This document shows positions 15,185-23,276 of a stretch of DNA of 64,000 nt, in pieces. The DNA is taken from contig SUWB01000008.1 of assembly GCA_015061745.1 (NCBI GenBank), forward strand, positions 22,382 through 86,381, written 5' to 3'. The position numbers and the translations under genes are program-made. Each line of letters opens with the position of its first letter. The first letter of the stretch is position 1. The DNA is from Lentisphaerota bacterium (GTDB lineage Bacteria > Verrucomicrobiota > Lentisphaeria > Victivallales > Victivallaceae). The notes under the pieces are model-generated. The model searched no databases. It worked only from the letters and a program-made list of their open reading frames with translations, and was not told where the DNA came from.

Positions 15185-17034
15185 TGAACCCTATTCACTT
15201 TTCTTATCGGATCGCCGCTGCGGTCCCCCAACTCAAACCGGGTGATTGCCCGGCCAATACAAATGAGATCATCAACTGCTGTCAAAAGGCTGCCGACCGG
15301 GGAGCGGCCCTGCTCCTGACGCCGGAGCTTTCTATTACGGGAGCCGGATGCGGAGACCTTTTTAATTCAGCCGGATTCAGATCTGGCACTCTGGCAGCGG
15401 TGGAAAAACTAAAAGAGTTCACCCGGACTCTTAAAATGGGCGTTATTGCCGGATTCCCCCTGTGGCACAGAGGAAAAATTTTTAATTCGGCAGCACTTTT
15501 TTACAAGGGCCGTATTGCAGGGATCTGCTGCAAAAGTTCCGTTGCCAACGACCTTTTTACTTCAGGACAGAAACTTGATACAGAGACGATCTTCCTTTCC
15601 GGTGATGAAGTCCCCGTGTCAGATAAGCTGATCTTTGAAAGCGGAGAATTGCGTTTCTCTGTTGTCATCGGCGAAGATATGCTTCTTCCGGGGAACTTCA
15701 CTCCGGCTCTTGCCGCTGCCGGAGCGCAGATCATTTTCAATCCTTCTGCCGCAGCAGAGCTGACTCTGGTTTCCCGGGAACGGATGGATTTCCTCAAACA
15801 TACCAGCGGGGCACTTACTGCAGCTGTGGTTACGGCCAATGCCGGTATCGGAGAACCGGGGAGCGATTTTATCTGCGGCGGCAGAAGTGCTGTTTTCAAC
15901 AACGGAAGAATTGATGCACAGTGCGCTCCTCTTTCATTTGAAAGTACCCTTGTTTTTGCAGATATATTTCCGCAACGCCTTGAATACCGGCGGCTGCGGA
16001 AAAAGGAAAACAATCCCTTTATCAGGGAAGAAAAATGTTCTTTTATCACTTTGCCTGCCCTGCCCTTTTCTCCTGATCTTGAGGAGTTTCATCTGGATTC
16101 CAATCCCTTTGTCCCTGCCGACCGGGAGGAACTTCTCACCCGCTGCCGGGAGGTACTGGCGATCCAGAGTGCCGCTCTGGCACGCCGGATGCAATGTACC
16201 CGGTCAAAGAAAATGGTGATCGGCCTTTCCGGCGGTCTGGATTCCACCTGGGCCTTTCTGGTTTGTATTGAGTGCTGCAAAAAGCTCGGTCTTCCCTTTG
16301 ATACCATTTGTGCTGTGACGATGCCCGGATTCGGCACTTCAGACAGGACACGCAGCAATGCTGAAAAAATGGCTGAACTTTTTGGAGCCGAATTGCGTAT
16401 CATTCCCATTGCTGATGCTGTCAAAGGACACTTCAAAGATATCGGCCACGATCCGGAAGTCAAAGATGTGACCTATGAAAACAGTCAGGCCCGGGAACGG
16501 ACTCAGATCCTTATGGATCTCGCCAATGAACTTTCAGGAATTGTCATCGGAACAGGCGATCTTTCTGAAATTGCCCTCGGCTGGTGTACCTATAACGGCG
16601 ATCAGATGTCGATGTACGGTGTCAATGGTTCCATTCCCAAAACTCTGATGCGTCATCTGGTCACATTTTATGCTGAGTTTGTGGCACTGGACGCCCAAGG
16701 TGCTTTGCTGAAAGACGTAGTGGATACTCCTGTTTCTCCGGAGCTGCTCCCGGGAGCCCAGCATACGGAAGAACTGGTGGGCAGCTATGATCTGCACGAT
16801 TTCTTTATCTGGCATACTGTGCAGTACGGTGCTGACAGTGCGTTTCTGCAAAAGGCTGCGGAAAAGGTGTTCAAAGGAGTTTTTGCGGCTCAGGAAATAG
16901 CTTCAGCCCTCAAGGTTTTCAATACCAGGTTCCGCCGTCAGCAGTTCAAGCGCAATCCGATGCCCGACGGTGCCAAAGCGGGGACTCTTTCCCTGTCGCC
17001 CCGGGGGGATTGGAATATCCCGTCAGATTGTTGA
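15184..17034 (+). CDS. nadE: NAD+ synthetase, glutamine-dependent type, with altered glutaminase site
   Basis: 616 aa, the length of two-domain NadE. The N-terminal nitrilase-type glutaminase domain has the catalytic Glu (TPELSITG, E48) and Lys (CCKSSVAND, K117). The expected cysteine motif (ICED in family members) reads VIGED, so Gly163 replaces the catalytic Cys. The C-terminal ATP-pyrophosphatase domain looks intact: the P-loop SGGLDST near residue 346, TRSNAEKMAELFGA and GTGDLSEIALGWCTYNGDQ. NadE amidates nicotinate adenine dinucleotide to NAD+. With Cys missing the protein probably uses free ammonia only, although its glutaminase domain is kept. It is the last gene of the sigma factor operon. 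Confidence 0.9.
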   Translation: MNPIHFSYRIAAAVPQLKPGDCPANTNEIINCCQKAADRGAALLLTPELSITGAGCGDLFNSAGFRSGTLAAVEKLKEFTRTLKMGVIAGFPLWHRGKIFNSAALFYKGRIAGICCKSSVANDLFTSGQKLDTETIFLSGDEVPVSDKLIFESGELRFSVVIGEDMLLPGNFTPALAAAGAQIIFNPSAAAELTLVSRERMDFLKHTSGALTAAVVTANAGIGEPGSDFICGGRSAVFNNGRIDAQCAPLSFESTLVFADIFPQRLEYRRLRKKENNPFIREEKCSFITLPALPFSPDLEEFHLDSNPFVPADREELLTRCREVLAIQSAALARRMQCTRSKKMVIGLSGGLDSTWAFLVCIECCKKLGLPFDTICAVTMPGFGTSDRTRSNAEKMAELFGAELRIIPIADAVKGHFKDIGHDPEVKDVTYENSQARERTQILMDLANELSGIVIGTGDLSEIALGWCTYNGDQMSMYGVNGSIPKTLMRHLVTFYAEFVALDAQGALLKDVVDTPVSPELLPGAQHTEELVGSYDLHDFFIWHTVQYGADSAFLQKAAEKVFKGVFAAQEIASALKVFNTRFRRQQFKRNPMPDGAKAGTLSLSPRGDWNIPSDC

Positions 17035-17085
17035 GCTTTATTTTGTTTCGGATTGAAGAGAGAGTATTAATCGACAGGAGAAAAT

Positions 17086-18423
17086 ATGAAATTGAAATGT
17101 TTGTTTTTACGCTTTGTTCAAAAAAAATCTTCCTTTTCTCTCAGATATGTGAAACAAAGCAGCTTTACGCAGATCGGACTGCCGGTTGCTGCTGAACGAC
17201 AGGATAGTCTTTTAAAAACAAAAAACGACACATCCTTACGCCCGTCGGGGCGTACTTCACGTTTGCCGGAGGCAAACACTTCACATCTTCACATCTTCAC
17301 TCAATCAGCGTTCACGCTGATTGAACTATTGGTGACTACTGCACAACAGAACTGTTCTTTGAAAAATAAAAGCAACACATCCTTACGCCCGTCAGGGCGC
17401 ACTTCACGTTTGCCGCAGGCAAACTCTTCACACCTTCACATCTTCACTCAATCAGCGTTCACGCTGATTGAACTTCTTGTGAGTACTACTTGTCAAACAG
17501 GTGTTTTGCCGTTGTATCTCTTCAAAAAAACAATCAGAAAAATGCCTTATAATGCTTGCAAAGCAAGTGCTTCATACACTGAAAGTGCGCTTCATATTTG
17601 CCGAAGGCAAATGCTTCATACGGTGAAACCGTGCTTCACTCAATCAGCGTTCACGCTGATTGAACTATTGGTTGTTATTGCCATCATCGCCATTCTCGCC
17701 GCTATGCTTCTGCCAGCCTTGCAGCAGGCAAAACAGCGTGCCAACGGAGCAAAATGTCTCTCCAACTTCAGTCAGCTTTCAAAAGCGGCTCAGTTTTACA
17801 CTGCAGACAACAACGGTTATCCGGTACTCTACCGCAATGTACAATCAGTGCCCGCCGGATCCAGCGGTCACAAAACCTGGTACTCAGGCAAAATTGACGG
17901 CGGTATGCTGACCTCCTATCTGGCTATGGAGTCCAACGCTCCCGTCGGCGGTGCGATCGTCAGAGCTCCTGCAGTGACCCGGCATCCGCTGCTTTGTCCC
18001 TCTGTGCCTCCTCCGCCTATGACGCCTGCGACCAAGGATTACTACGGTGTTGGTATTCTTTCCAAGCTGGCAGTCAATGAAGTATTGGCCGGAAATACGG
18101 GGAAACTCTCTATGGTTCCCCGGCCGTCGCGGGGATGTTATTTTGCTGAAATGGCTTTCAAAGGCGGTCTCTCCTCGTGCTCTTACTCCGGTGCCAACTG
18201 GCCGGCCTTCCCCCACCGTAATCCTCTGGCGGGCAGTGACGGCTCCGGAACTTCTTCTCCGCTGACCAAGGGGCCGGGGGATTGTTCAGTGCTGTTTCTT
18301 GACGGACACGGAACATTTCTTTCCAGGGACAGGATGCCCGCATATCAAAAGACGGTCAATGTGGATACCACGACTTTCTGGCATCCCTGGCGTAAGAAAC
18401 GTCCCTTCAACGATTCCTGGTAA
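17086..18423 (+). CDS. Pseudopilin-like protein with three FTLIELLV motifs in a hairpin-array leader
   Basis: 445 aa from ATG 17086 (AGGAG about eight bases upstream). Only the third motif, at residues 189-208 ([20 protein letters not shown]), continues into the pilin helix. Two earlier AFTLIELLV copies, at about residues 77-84 and 126-133, end in unrelated polar residues. The leader also has repeated peptides [12 protein letters not shown] and [13 protein letters not shown], encoded by palindromic DNA. The globular part ends with [10 protein letters not shown], a variant of the H-X9-DG region with a longer gap. An in-frame ATG at 17611 would give a normal 13-residue leader ([13 protein letters not shown]), with GAAGG just upstream inside a hairpin. 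The gene is followed after 40 bases by a large secreted protein, the same arrangement as at 3221. Confidence 0.8.
   Translation: MKLKCLFLRFVQKKSSFSLRYVKQSSFTQIGLPVAAERQDSLLKTKNDTSLRPSGRTSRLPEANTSHLHIFTQSAFTLIELLVTTAQQNCSLKNKSNTSLRPSGRTSRLPQANSSHLHIFTQSAFTLIELLVSTTCQTGVLPLYLFKKTIRKMPYNACKASASYTESALHICRRQMLHTVKPCFTQSAFTLIELLVVIAIIAILAAMLLPALQQAKQRANGAKCLSNFSQLSKAAQFYTADNNGYPVLYRNVQSVPAGSSGHKTWYSGKIDGGMLTSYLAMESNAPVGGAIVRAPAVTRHPLLCPSVPPPPMTPATKDYYGVGILSKLAVNEVLAGNTGKLSMVPRPSRGCYFAEMAFKGGLSSCSYSGANWPAFPHRNPLAGSDGSGTSSPLTKGPGDCSVLFLDGHGTFLSRDRMPAYQKTVNVDTTTFWHPWRKKRPFNDSW
17237..17663 (+). repeat. Hairpin-linker array embedded in the pseudopilin gene
   Basis: Short perfect palindromes are separated by CTTCAY linkers. 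Unit 1: 17237-17254 (TACGCCC/GGGCGTA), 17261-17277 (GTTTGCC/GGCAAAC), 17301-17324 (TCAATCAGCG/CGCTGATTGA). Unit 2: 17386-17399 (CGCCC/GGGCG), 17408-17424 (GTTTGCC/GGCAAAC), 17448-17471 (TCAATCAGCG/CGCTGATTGA). Unit 3: 17555-17567 (CTTGC/GCAAG), 17577-17587 (CACT/AGTG), 17596-17612 (ATTTGCC/GGCAAAT), 17620-17632 (ACGGT/ACCGT), 17640-17663 (TCAATCAGCG/CGCTGATTGA). Loops are 3-4 bases. The final palindrome of each unit encodes SAFTLIE. Unit spacings of 147 and 192 bp keep the frame. Confidence 0.85.
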
Positions 18424-18463
18424 GTTGCACGGGATCTGAAAATTGAGGAGTTTGATAAAATTT

Positions 18464-21400
18464 ATGAAAAATTTGCTTTGTTTTTTAGTTTGTACATTCT
18501 TTTTCTGCAGTTGGGGAAATGAATTTTCCCCGGGGGGGACTTCTTTTGATTTCAGCACTTTCGGGGGCAAAGCTGCTCCAGTGGCAGACAAGGGGAAAAG
18601 TATTCTCGGCAACGGCAGTTTTGAGGATGCAAATACCGATTTCACCGGCCGCAGAAAAATGGGGGTATGGCGGGGCGGATTGAATATTCACGGAAAAACC
18701 CCCAACGCAGAAGAGATCAAAAAGATTTGCAGCCGCACGATTTCCACTGAAAAGCCTGCTGACGGCAAAGCGGCAGTTTTTTTGGATACTCCTGCAAAAG
18801 TTGCGAAACTTGCCCCCAAACTGGTTATTTCAAACCGGATCGTTCAGGAGGTGACCATTCCTGAAACCAGTGAGGAAACGGTGTGGGAACTTCGTTTCAA
18901 GATGAGAGGACAGCATCTGCCCTCCTATGGGACTTCCGCCCTGACGATTCTTTATGCACCGCTTAAAAAAGTTCCCGGCAAAAGCGGCCGTCTGAGCCCT
19001 GTCGGCGGTTATAAGAGCAAGATGTTTACTTTGCGCCCTGACTGGTACGACGGCACAGTGACCATCAAAGCTCCGGCCGGAACCGGTGGATTTTATATTT
19101 GTCCAGCCCTCTACGGTGCCGGACGTGCCTGGCTGGATGATTTCACTCTTGTCCGTTCCACCGGAGGAACAGCAGTTGACGTGCGGATATCTCCTCAGGG
19201 ATTTATGGATAATTTGTATGCAGTGGGCGAAAATCTCCCTGCTATGATGAATTTTGCCTTTGCTTCCGACAAGGCTCCCGTGAGAAAAGGTCTTCACCTT
19301 GAAGTCATCCTTCCTCCCGGTTTTCAGGCTCTGGGGACACGTGAATTTGTCCCCATACTGAGCAGGACACTCAATCCTGACGGAACGACCAGAGTTCTTA
19401 TTGACCTCAGACTGCTGCCTCCCATTGCCTTTACCCGTAAATTTTTCAAGATGCACGCAGCGGTGCTGATCGTCAGGGCTCCCGGACTCAAGGCAGGCGC
19501 AAAACGCTATCCTTTGCGTTACCGTCTGATCCAGGGGAAGTGGGCCGGAAAACAGCATACAGCCGATCTTCAGATCATTCCTGCCGTTCACGGAAAACGG
19601 CCTGCGTCTTTCCGGACTGCCGCTATGGTCGGTATGGAGTTCCGTTTCAAAGGGGAGATGGCCGTGCGTGCCGCTGAATTTTACAAGGCCAGCGGTTTTT
19701 CAGCCATCCACGGAGCTCAGGAGGATTTCAGCCGCGAGCTCCGGAAAATCGGCATTGAACGTTACAGAGGGCACTATTACATCTGTAACGGGTTCCGCAT
19801 CGGAAAAGGCGACAGACCGGAATCGGTCAAGTTCAGGCTTATTGACGGAAAGGCGTTTCCCCGGAAAATCTGTCCGGTCGAGGTTTACCGGGAAGGGACT
19901 TTCTTCAGGGAAAATGTGGTGAAGCTGATTGAGGATCTCATTGTTAAAGAAGATGTGGCGGAACACATTATGTCCAACTGGGAACCCTATTATCTCAACT
20001 CAAAAGGATGTTTCTGTGTCAGATGCCGGGATGAATTCATCAAATGGGCAAAAGGCAACCCTTCTGCTTCCGAAATCATCGCCGCATGGCCCCGTAACAC
20101 CTTGCAGAAGCACGGGGAAAAATGGATGAAGTTCCGCAGCTGGCAGCATGGCCGTCTGATGGTCACTCTTGAAAAGGCTGTCAGTGAAGCGGGGCGGAAA
20201 AAGGGTAAGGAATCCCACTTCATCCCCGAAATTTCGTGGTCAAGTATGACACCCCAGATGAATTTCTGGGCTAAACAGTACAATGTGACCGATTATATCA
20301 GCGAACTGCCCTGGCTGGAGCCCTGGGGACCCTATAACTGCTGGTATTGGGATACTCCCTACAGCTACTATCCTGCTCCTCAGCTCAGTGCCTGGCTTGC
20401 GGCAGAACAGGTGAAAGGTTTTGCAAGATCCAAATCAAAACCGGGCCGGATGCCCAAATTGATTGCTTTCCCCCACGGACGTATGGGCGATACCACCATA
20501 TCGCAGCCCGAGGGGATCGCTTTTGAAATGATCACCTACTTTATCCAGAAATGGCAGGGAGCTTTTCTTTTCACCTTCCCCGGCGGTTATGATTACCGTT
20601 ACTGGGGTAAAGTTGCTGAAGCCAACACAGCTATCGCAGACAACGAAAAAATCGTGACTGAAGGAAGAGATGTGACTTCACAAGTAAAAATCATTCCCCG
20701 TACACCCTTCCCGGAAAATCCTGATTTTGCCCCCCTGTGGGCTGAACCTTCACCCGGGGAAGGCAGATTGCCGGGACTTCACAAACTCAAGATCTATCAG
20801 TACCGTGCGTTCAAGCACAAGGGTGAATATCTGGCCGCTGTGGGGAACTTCTGGAAGAAGGGAGAACTCTTTTTTGATCTGCAGTTCAAGGGATTGGAAA
20901 AGGGAAATTGGCACGTAACAGTTGGGAAATATGATCTTGGAACTTTCTCAAGTCAGGAACTTGCAAAAGGGATCCTGCTTCAGACCGGAGCTTTACGCTG
21001 GCAATTCATTCGCATTTCATCCCGGAAAAAAGAGAATCTTACTCCTTTTACTCAGAAGCAGATGAACGGGCTTCTCAGAAAAAGAATCCCTGCAATCAGA
21101 AAAGCCGCTCAGGCCGAAGCCAGACTTCACGCTCAGCGTCAGGCGGCACAAAGCGTTGACCTCAAAGGAGTCAGAAGTGTCACTGTAAAGGATGTTTCAG
21201 CTGCTCCCGGCAAAGAGTCGATCCTGATCAAGACCCCTGTTTTTGAGGCGGTCGTGGATCTGAAACAGGGAGGGCGGATAACTGAACTCAAATCCCGGGG
21301 CGAACAGCTTTCTGTGAAAAACGGCAAAGGCTGGTTCGCCGTCCCCGGCATCTGGTATCCCAGAAAGTCCACCTTTATGCTCAACAGCGTGGTGGAAGTG

Positions 21401-21949
21401 CGGGAGCTGAAGGCTGCCGGAGGCGGGATCCGGCTGCAGCTCTACCGCAAACTGACTCCTCAGGATCAACAGCACTTTGCCGGAGCGGGACTTGTTATGC
21501 AGTATGACTTTTTCCCGGGGAAGATAGATTTTACCGGCAGGATCATTAACGAGACCCACGATGCTCTGGAATATGCCTTCCGTTTCCACTCTATGCCCGC
21601 CGTTCTGGGTAAAAAGGGAGATATAACAGGAGGCGCACTTTGGAAGGACGGAGTCAGGTTCCGCAGAGGTTATGTCGTTCAGCTCTTTCACTACGGGGCA
21701 AAAGATCCTTTGATGACCGGTAAGGAGTTCAACATTGCCGGTGCAACTCCTGCGGCTGCCCGTGAACTTGTGTTAAGTGCCCCCTTCCTCAAAAGCAAGC
21801 TGCAGATGACTCTGCCGGGCAATGTGCGTCAGGTGGTTTTCTGGGACAGTTCCGGACAGCAGAATTCCACTTTTGAAGTGATCTACGAAAGAGCGATCCT
21901 CCATCCCAAAGAAGAGGCGGAGTACCGTATGAGTATGAAGATCTTGTAA
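18464..21949 (+). CDS. Very large secreted glycosidase-like protein, family unassigned
   Basis: 1161 aa from ATG 18464, with a signal peptide MKNLLCFLVCTFFFCSWG. GAGGAG lies 13 bases upstream, a long gap; the in-frame TTG at 18443 in the track is unlikely. Residues about 45-245 (ILGNGSFEDANTDF... YGAGRAWLDDFTLV) look like a CBM4/9-type domain, as in the 4288 protein. Residues about 390-760 (SGFSAIHGAQEDF, IMSNWEPYYLN, ISELPWLEPWGP, GAFLFTFPGGYDYRYWG) suggest a TIM barrel. The C-terminal ~350 residues (TPVFEAVVDLKQGGRITEL..., MQYDFFPGKIDFTGRI) look like a galactose-mutarotase-type beta-sandwich. I cannot name a GH family. Pairing with a pseudopilin gene suggests cell-surface or secreted glycan breakdown. 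Confidence 0.65.
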   Translation: MKNLLCFLVCTFFFCSWGNEFSPGGTSFDFSTFGGKAAPVADKGKSILGNGSFEDANTDFTGRRKMGVWRGGLNIHGKTPNAEEIKKICSRTISTEKPADGKAAVFLDTPAKVAKLAPKLVISNRIVQEVTIPETSEETVWELRFKMRGQHLPSYGTSALTILYAPLKKVPGKSGRLSPVGGYKSKMFTLRPDWYDGTVTIKAPAGTGGFYICPALYGAGRAWLDDFTLVRSTGGTAVDVRISPQGFMDNLYAVGENLPAMMNFAFASDKAPVRKGLHLEVILPPGFQALGTREFVPILSRTLNPDGTTRVLIDLRLLPPIAFTRKFFKMHAAVLIVRAPGLKAGAKRYPLRYRLIQGKWAGKQHTADLQIIPAVHGKRPASFRTAAMVGMEFRFKGEMAVRAAEFYKASGFSAIHGAQEDFSRELRKIGIERYRGHYYICNGFRIGKGDRPESVKFRLIDGKAFPRKICPVEVYREGTFFRENVVKLIEDLIVKEDVAEHIMSNWEPYYLNSKGCFCVRCRDEFIKWAKGNPSASEIIAAWPRNTLQKHGEKWMKFRSWQHGRLMVTLEKAVSEAGRKKGKESHFIPEISWSSMTPQMNFWAKQYNVTDYISELPWLEPWGPYNCWYWDTPYSYYPAPQLSAWLAAEQVKGFARSKSKPGRMPKLIAFPHGRMGDTTISQPEGIAFEMITYFIQKWQGAFLFTFPGGYDYRYWGKVAEANTAIADNEKIVTEGRDVTSQVKIIPRTPFPENPDFAPLWAEPSPGEGRLPGLHKLKIYQYRAFKHKGEYLAAVGNFWKKGELFFDLQFKGLEKGNWHVTVGKYDLGTFSSQELAKGILLQTGALRWQFIRISSRKKENLTPFTQKQMNGLLRKRIPAIRKAAQAEARLHAQRQAAQSVDLKGVRSVTVKDVSAAPGKESILIKTPVFEAVVDLKQGGRITELKSRGEQLSVKNGKGWFAVPGIWYPRKSTFMLNSVVEVRELKAAGGGIRLQLYRKLTPQDQQHFAGAGLVMQYDFFPGKIDFTGRIINETHDALEYAFRFHSMPAVLGKKGDITGGALWKDGVRFRRGYVVQLFHYGAKDPLMTGKEFNIAGATPAAARELVLSAPFLKSKLQMTLPGNVRQVVFWDSSGQQNSTFEVIYERAILHPKEEAEYRMSMKIL

Positions 21950-21960
21950 AAACAATATTT

Positions 21961-22017
21961 CTTCTCCGTGCAAAAAGCTTTTGTCAAAGAGAGTTTTCAG
22001 CTTTTTGTATGGAGAAG
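21961..22017 (+). other. Long interrupted hairpin after the 18464 gene
   Basis: CTTCTCC (21961-21967) pairs with GGAGAAG (22011-22017), and CAAAAAGCT (21971-21979) with AGCTTTTTG (21999-22007), separated by a 3x3 internal loop. The GGAGA arm can alternatively pair with TCTCC just downstream. No T-tract follows, so this is a structured 3' UTR or weak terminator. Confidence 0.4.
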
Positions 22018-22097
22018 TTCTCCTGAGTTTAGGGGGGATATTGTTTCAGCTTTCTTGTTTTTTCTGTTAAAATCCATTGACAGAGTGGATTTTTCCA

Positions 22098-22126
22098 TTT
22101 ACTTTCTTTTATTTATGTGCTATATT
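22098..22126 (+). promoter_or_regulatory. Promoter of the kinase/acetyltransferase pair
   Basis: TTTACT (22098-22103), 17-bp spacer, TATATT (22121-22126), preceded by TGTGC, which gives an extended -10. It lies about 50 bases before ATG 22178. Confidence 0.5.
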
Positions 22127-22177
22127 AAGGCACAAGTTTGTCAGAATCATACCAAAATTATATGGAAGGAATAAAAA

Positions 22178-23251
22178 ATGGCTTATGATTTCAATGCTGT
22201 GTGCAGCGGTTTTGCCGGTGCAGGAAAATTTGTTTCCGGAATCCCCTACGGTACCGGTCACATCAACGATACCTACAAAGTTGAAACCGATAAGAACACT
22301 CTGATCGTTCAGCGGGTCAACACCTCCATTTTCCGTCAGCCCGAAGAACTGATGGACAACTTTGTCCGGGTCACTTCTCATATCAGCAAAAAACTTGCCG
22401 GAACCGACTCTGCCGACAAGACTCTTTCTCCTTTGCGCAATGCCGAAGGAAAACCTTTCTTCCGCGATGCCGAAGGCAACTTCTGGCGCAGCTATATCTT
22501 TGTTGACAAAGCCCGCACCTATGATATTATCGAAAATGATACTCAGGCTTTTGAAGCTGCCGCCGCTTTCGGCAGATTCCAGAACTATCTGGCCGATATG
22601 GAAGGCCGTCTCTTTGAGACCATTCCCAACTTCCACCACACCGTGTCCCGTCTGGAAGCCCTCAAAGAAGCCATCGCCGCCGATAAGGTGGGACGTCTCA
22701 AAGAGGTGAGCCGGGAAGTCGATTTCGTTATGGCACGGGAAAAGGAATGCGGTCTGCTCCTCGATCTGCAGGCCAAAGGTGAGATCGTGGAACGCACCAC
22801 TCACAACGACACCAAGCTGAACAACGTGCTCATTGACGATGCCACCGGCAAAGGTATCTGCGTTATTGACCTTGACACGGTGATGCCCGGTCTGCCCCAT
22901 TACGATTTCGGCGATATGGTCCGTACCGGGACCAGTCCTGCTGCTGAAGACGAAACCGATCTTTCAAAGGTGCGTATGCGTTTTGAAATGTTTGAAGCTC
23001 TGCTCCGCGGTTATCTTTCAGCTGCCGGCAAGTTCCTCAATCCTCTGGAAAAATCTCTGCTGCCCTTCTCCGGCAAGCTCATCACTCTGGAAATCGGTAT
23101 CCGTTTCCTGACCGACTATCTTTCAGGCGACGTTTACTTCAAAACCAAACGCCCCGGCCACAACCTTGACCGCTGCCGTACCCAGCTGAAACTTGTATCT
23201 TCCATCGAAGAACAGTTCGATGCTATGCGCAAGCTGACCGATTCACTCTGA
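22178..23251 (+). CDS. APH-fold sugar kinase similar to N-acetylhexosamine 1-kinase
   Basis: 357 aa, aminoglycoside-phosphotransferase-like fold. The catalytic and metal-binding loops are strikingly like NahK: THNDTKLNNVLIDD (near residue 207) and CVIDLDTVMPGLPHYDFGD. The N-terminus has a glycine-rich YGTGHINDTYKV loop. NahK phosphorylates GlcNAc/GalNAc at C1 with ATP in the lacto-N-biose pathway; the exact substrate here is not certain. GGAAGGAAT precedes ATG 22178. The next gene, an AAC(3)-like/TIM-barrel fusion, follows after 25 bases and is probably in the same operon, so amino-sugar metabolism is a reasonable guess. Confidence 0.8.
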   Translation: MAYDFNAVCSGFAGAGKFVSGIPYGTGHINDTYKVETDKNTLIVQRVNTSIFRQPEELMDNFVRVTSHISKKLAGTDSADKTLSPLRNAEGKPFFRDAEGNFWRSYIFVDKARTYDIIENDTQAFEAAAAFGRFQNYLADMEGRLFETIPNFHHTVSRLEALKEAIAADKVGRLKEVSREVDFVMAREKECGLLLDLQAKGEIVERTTHNDTKLNNVLIDDATGKGICVIDLDTVMPGLPHYDFGDMVRTGTSPAAEDETDLSKVRMRFEMFEALLRGYLSAAGKFLNPLEKSLLPFSGKLITLEIGIRFLTDYLSGDVYFKTKRPGHNLDRCRTQLKLVSSIEEQFDAMRKLTDSL

Positions 23252-23276
23252 TAAAGTCTGAAAGGAACAAACGAGT

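Noticed and set aside
15184-17034. Frameshift or pseudogene in nadE
   Set aside because: The frame is open over the full normal length, and both domains retain their other motifs. Only the Cys-to-Gly substitution is abnormal.
17237-17663. CRISPR array
   Set aside because: The repeats are palindromes of different sequence, spacing is irregular, linkers are only 6-8 bases plus, and the whole is in an open reading frame. No cas gene is present.
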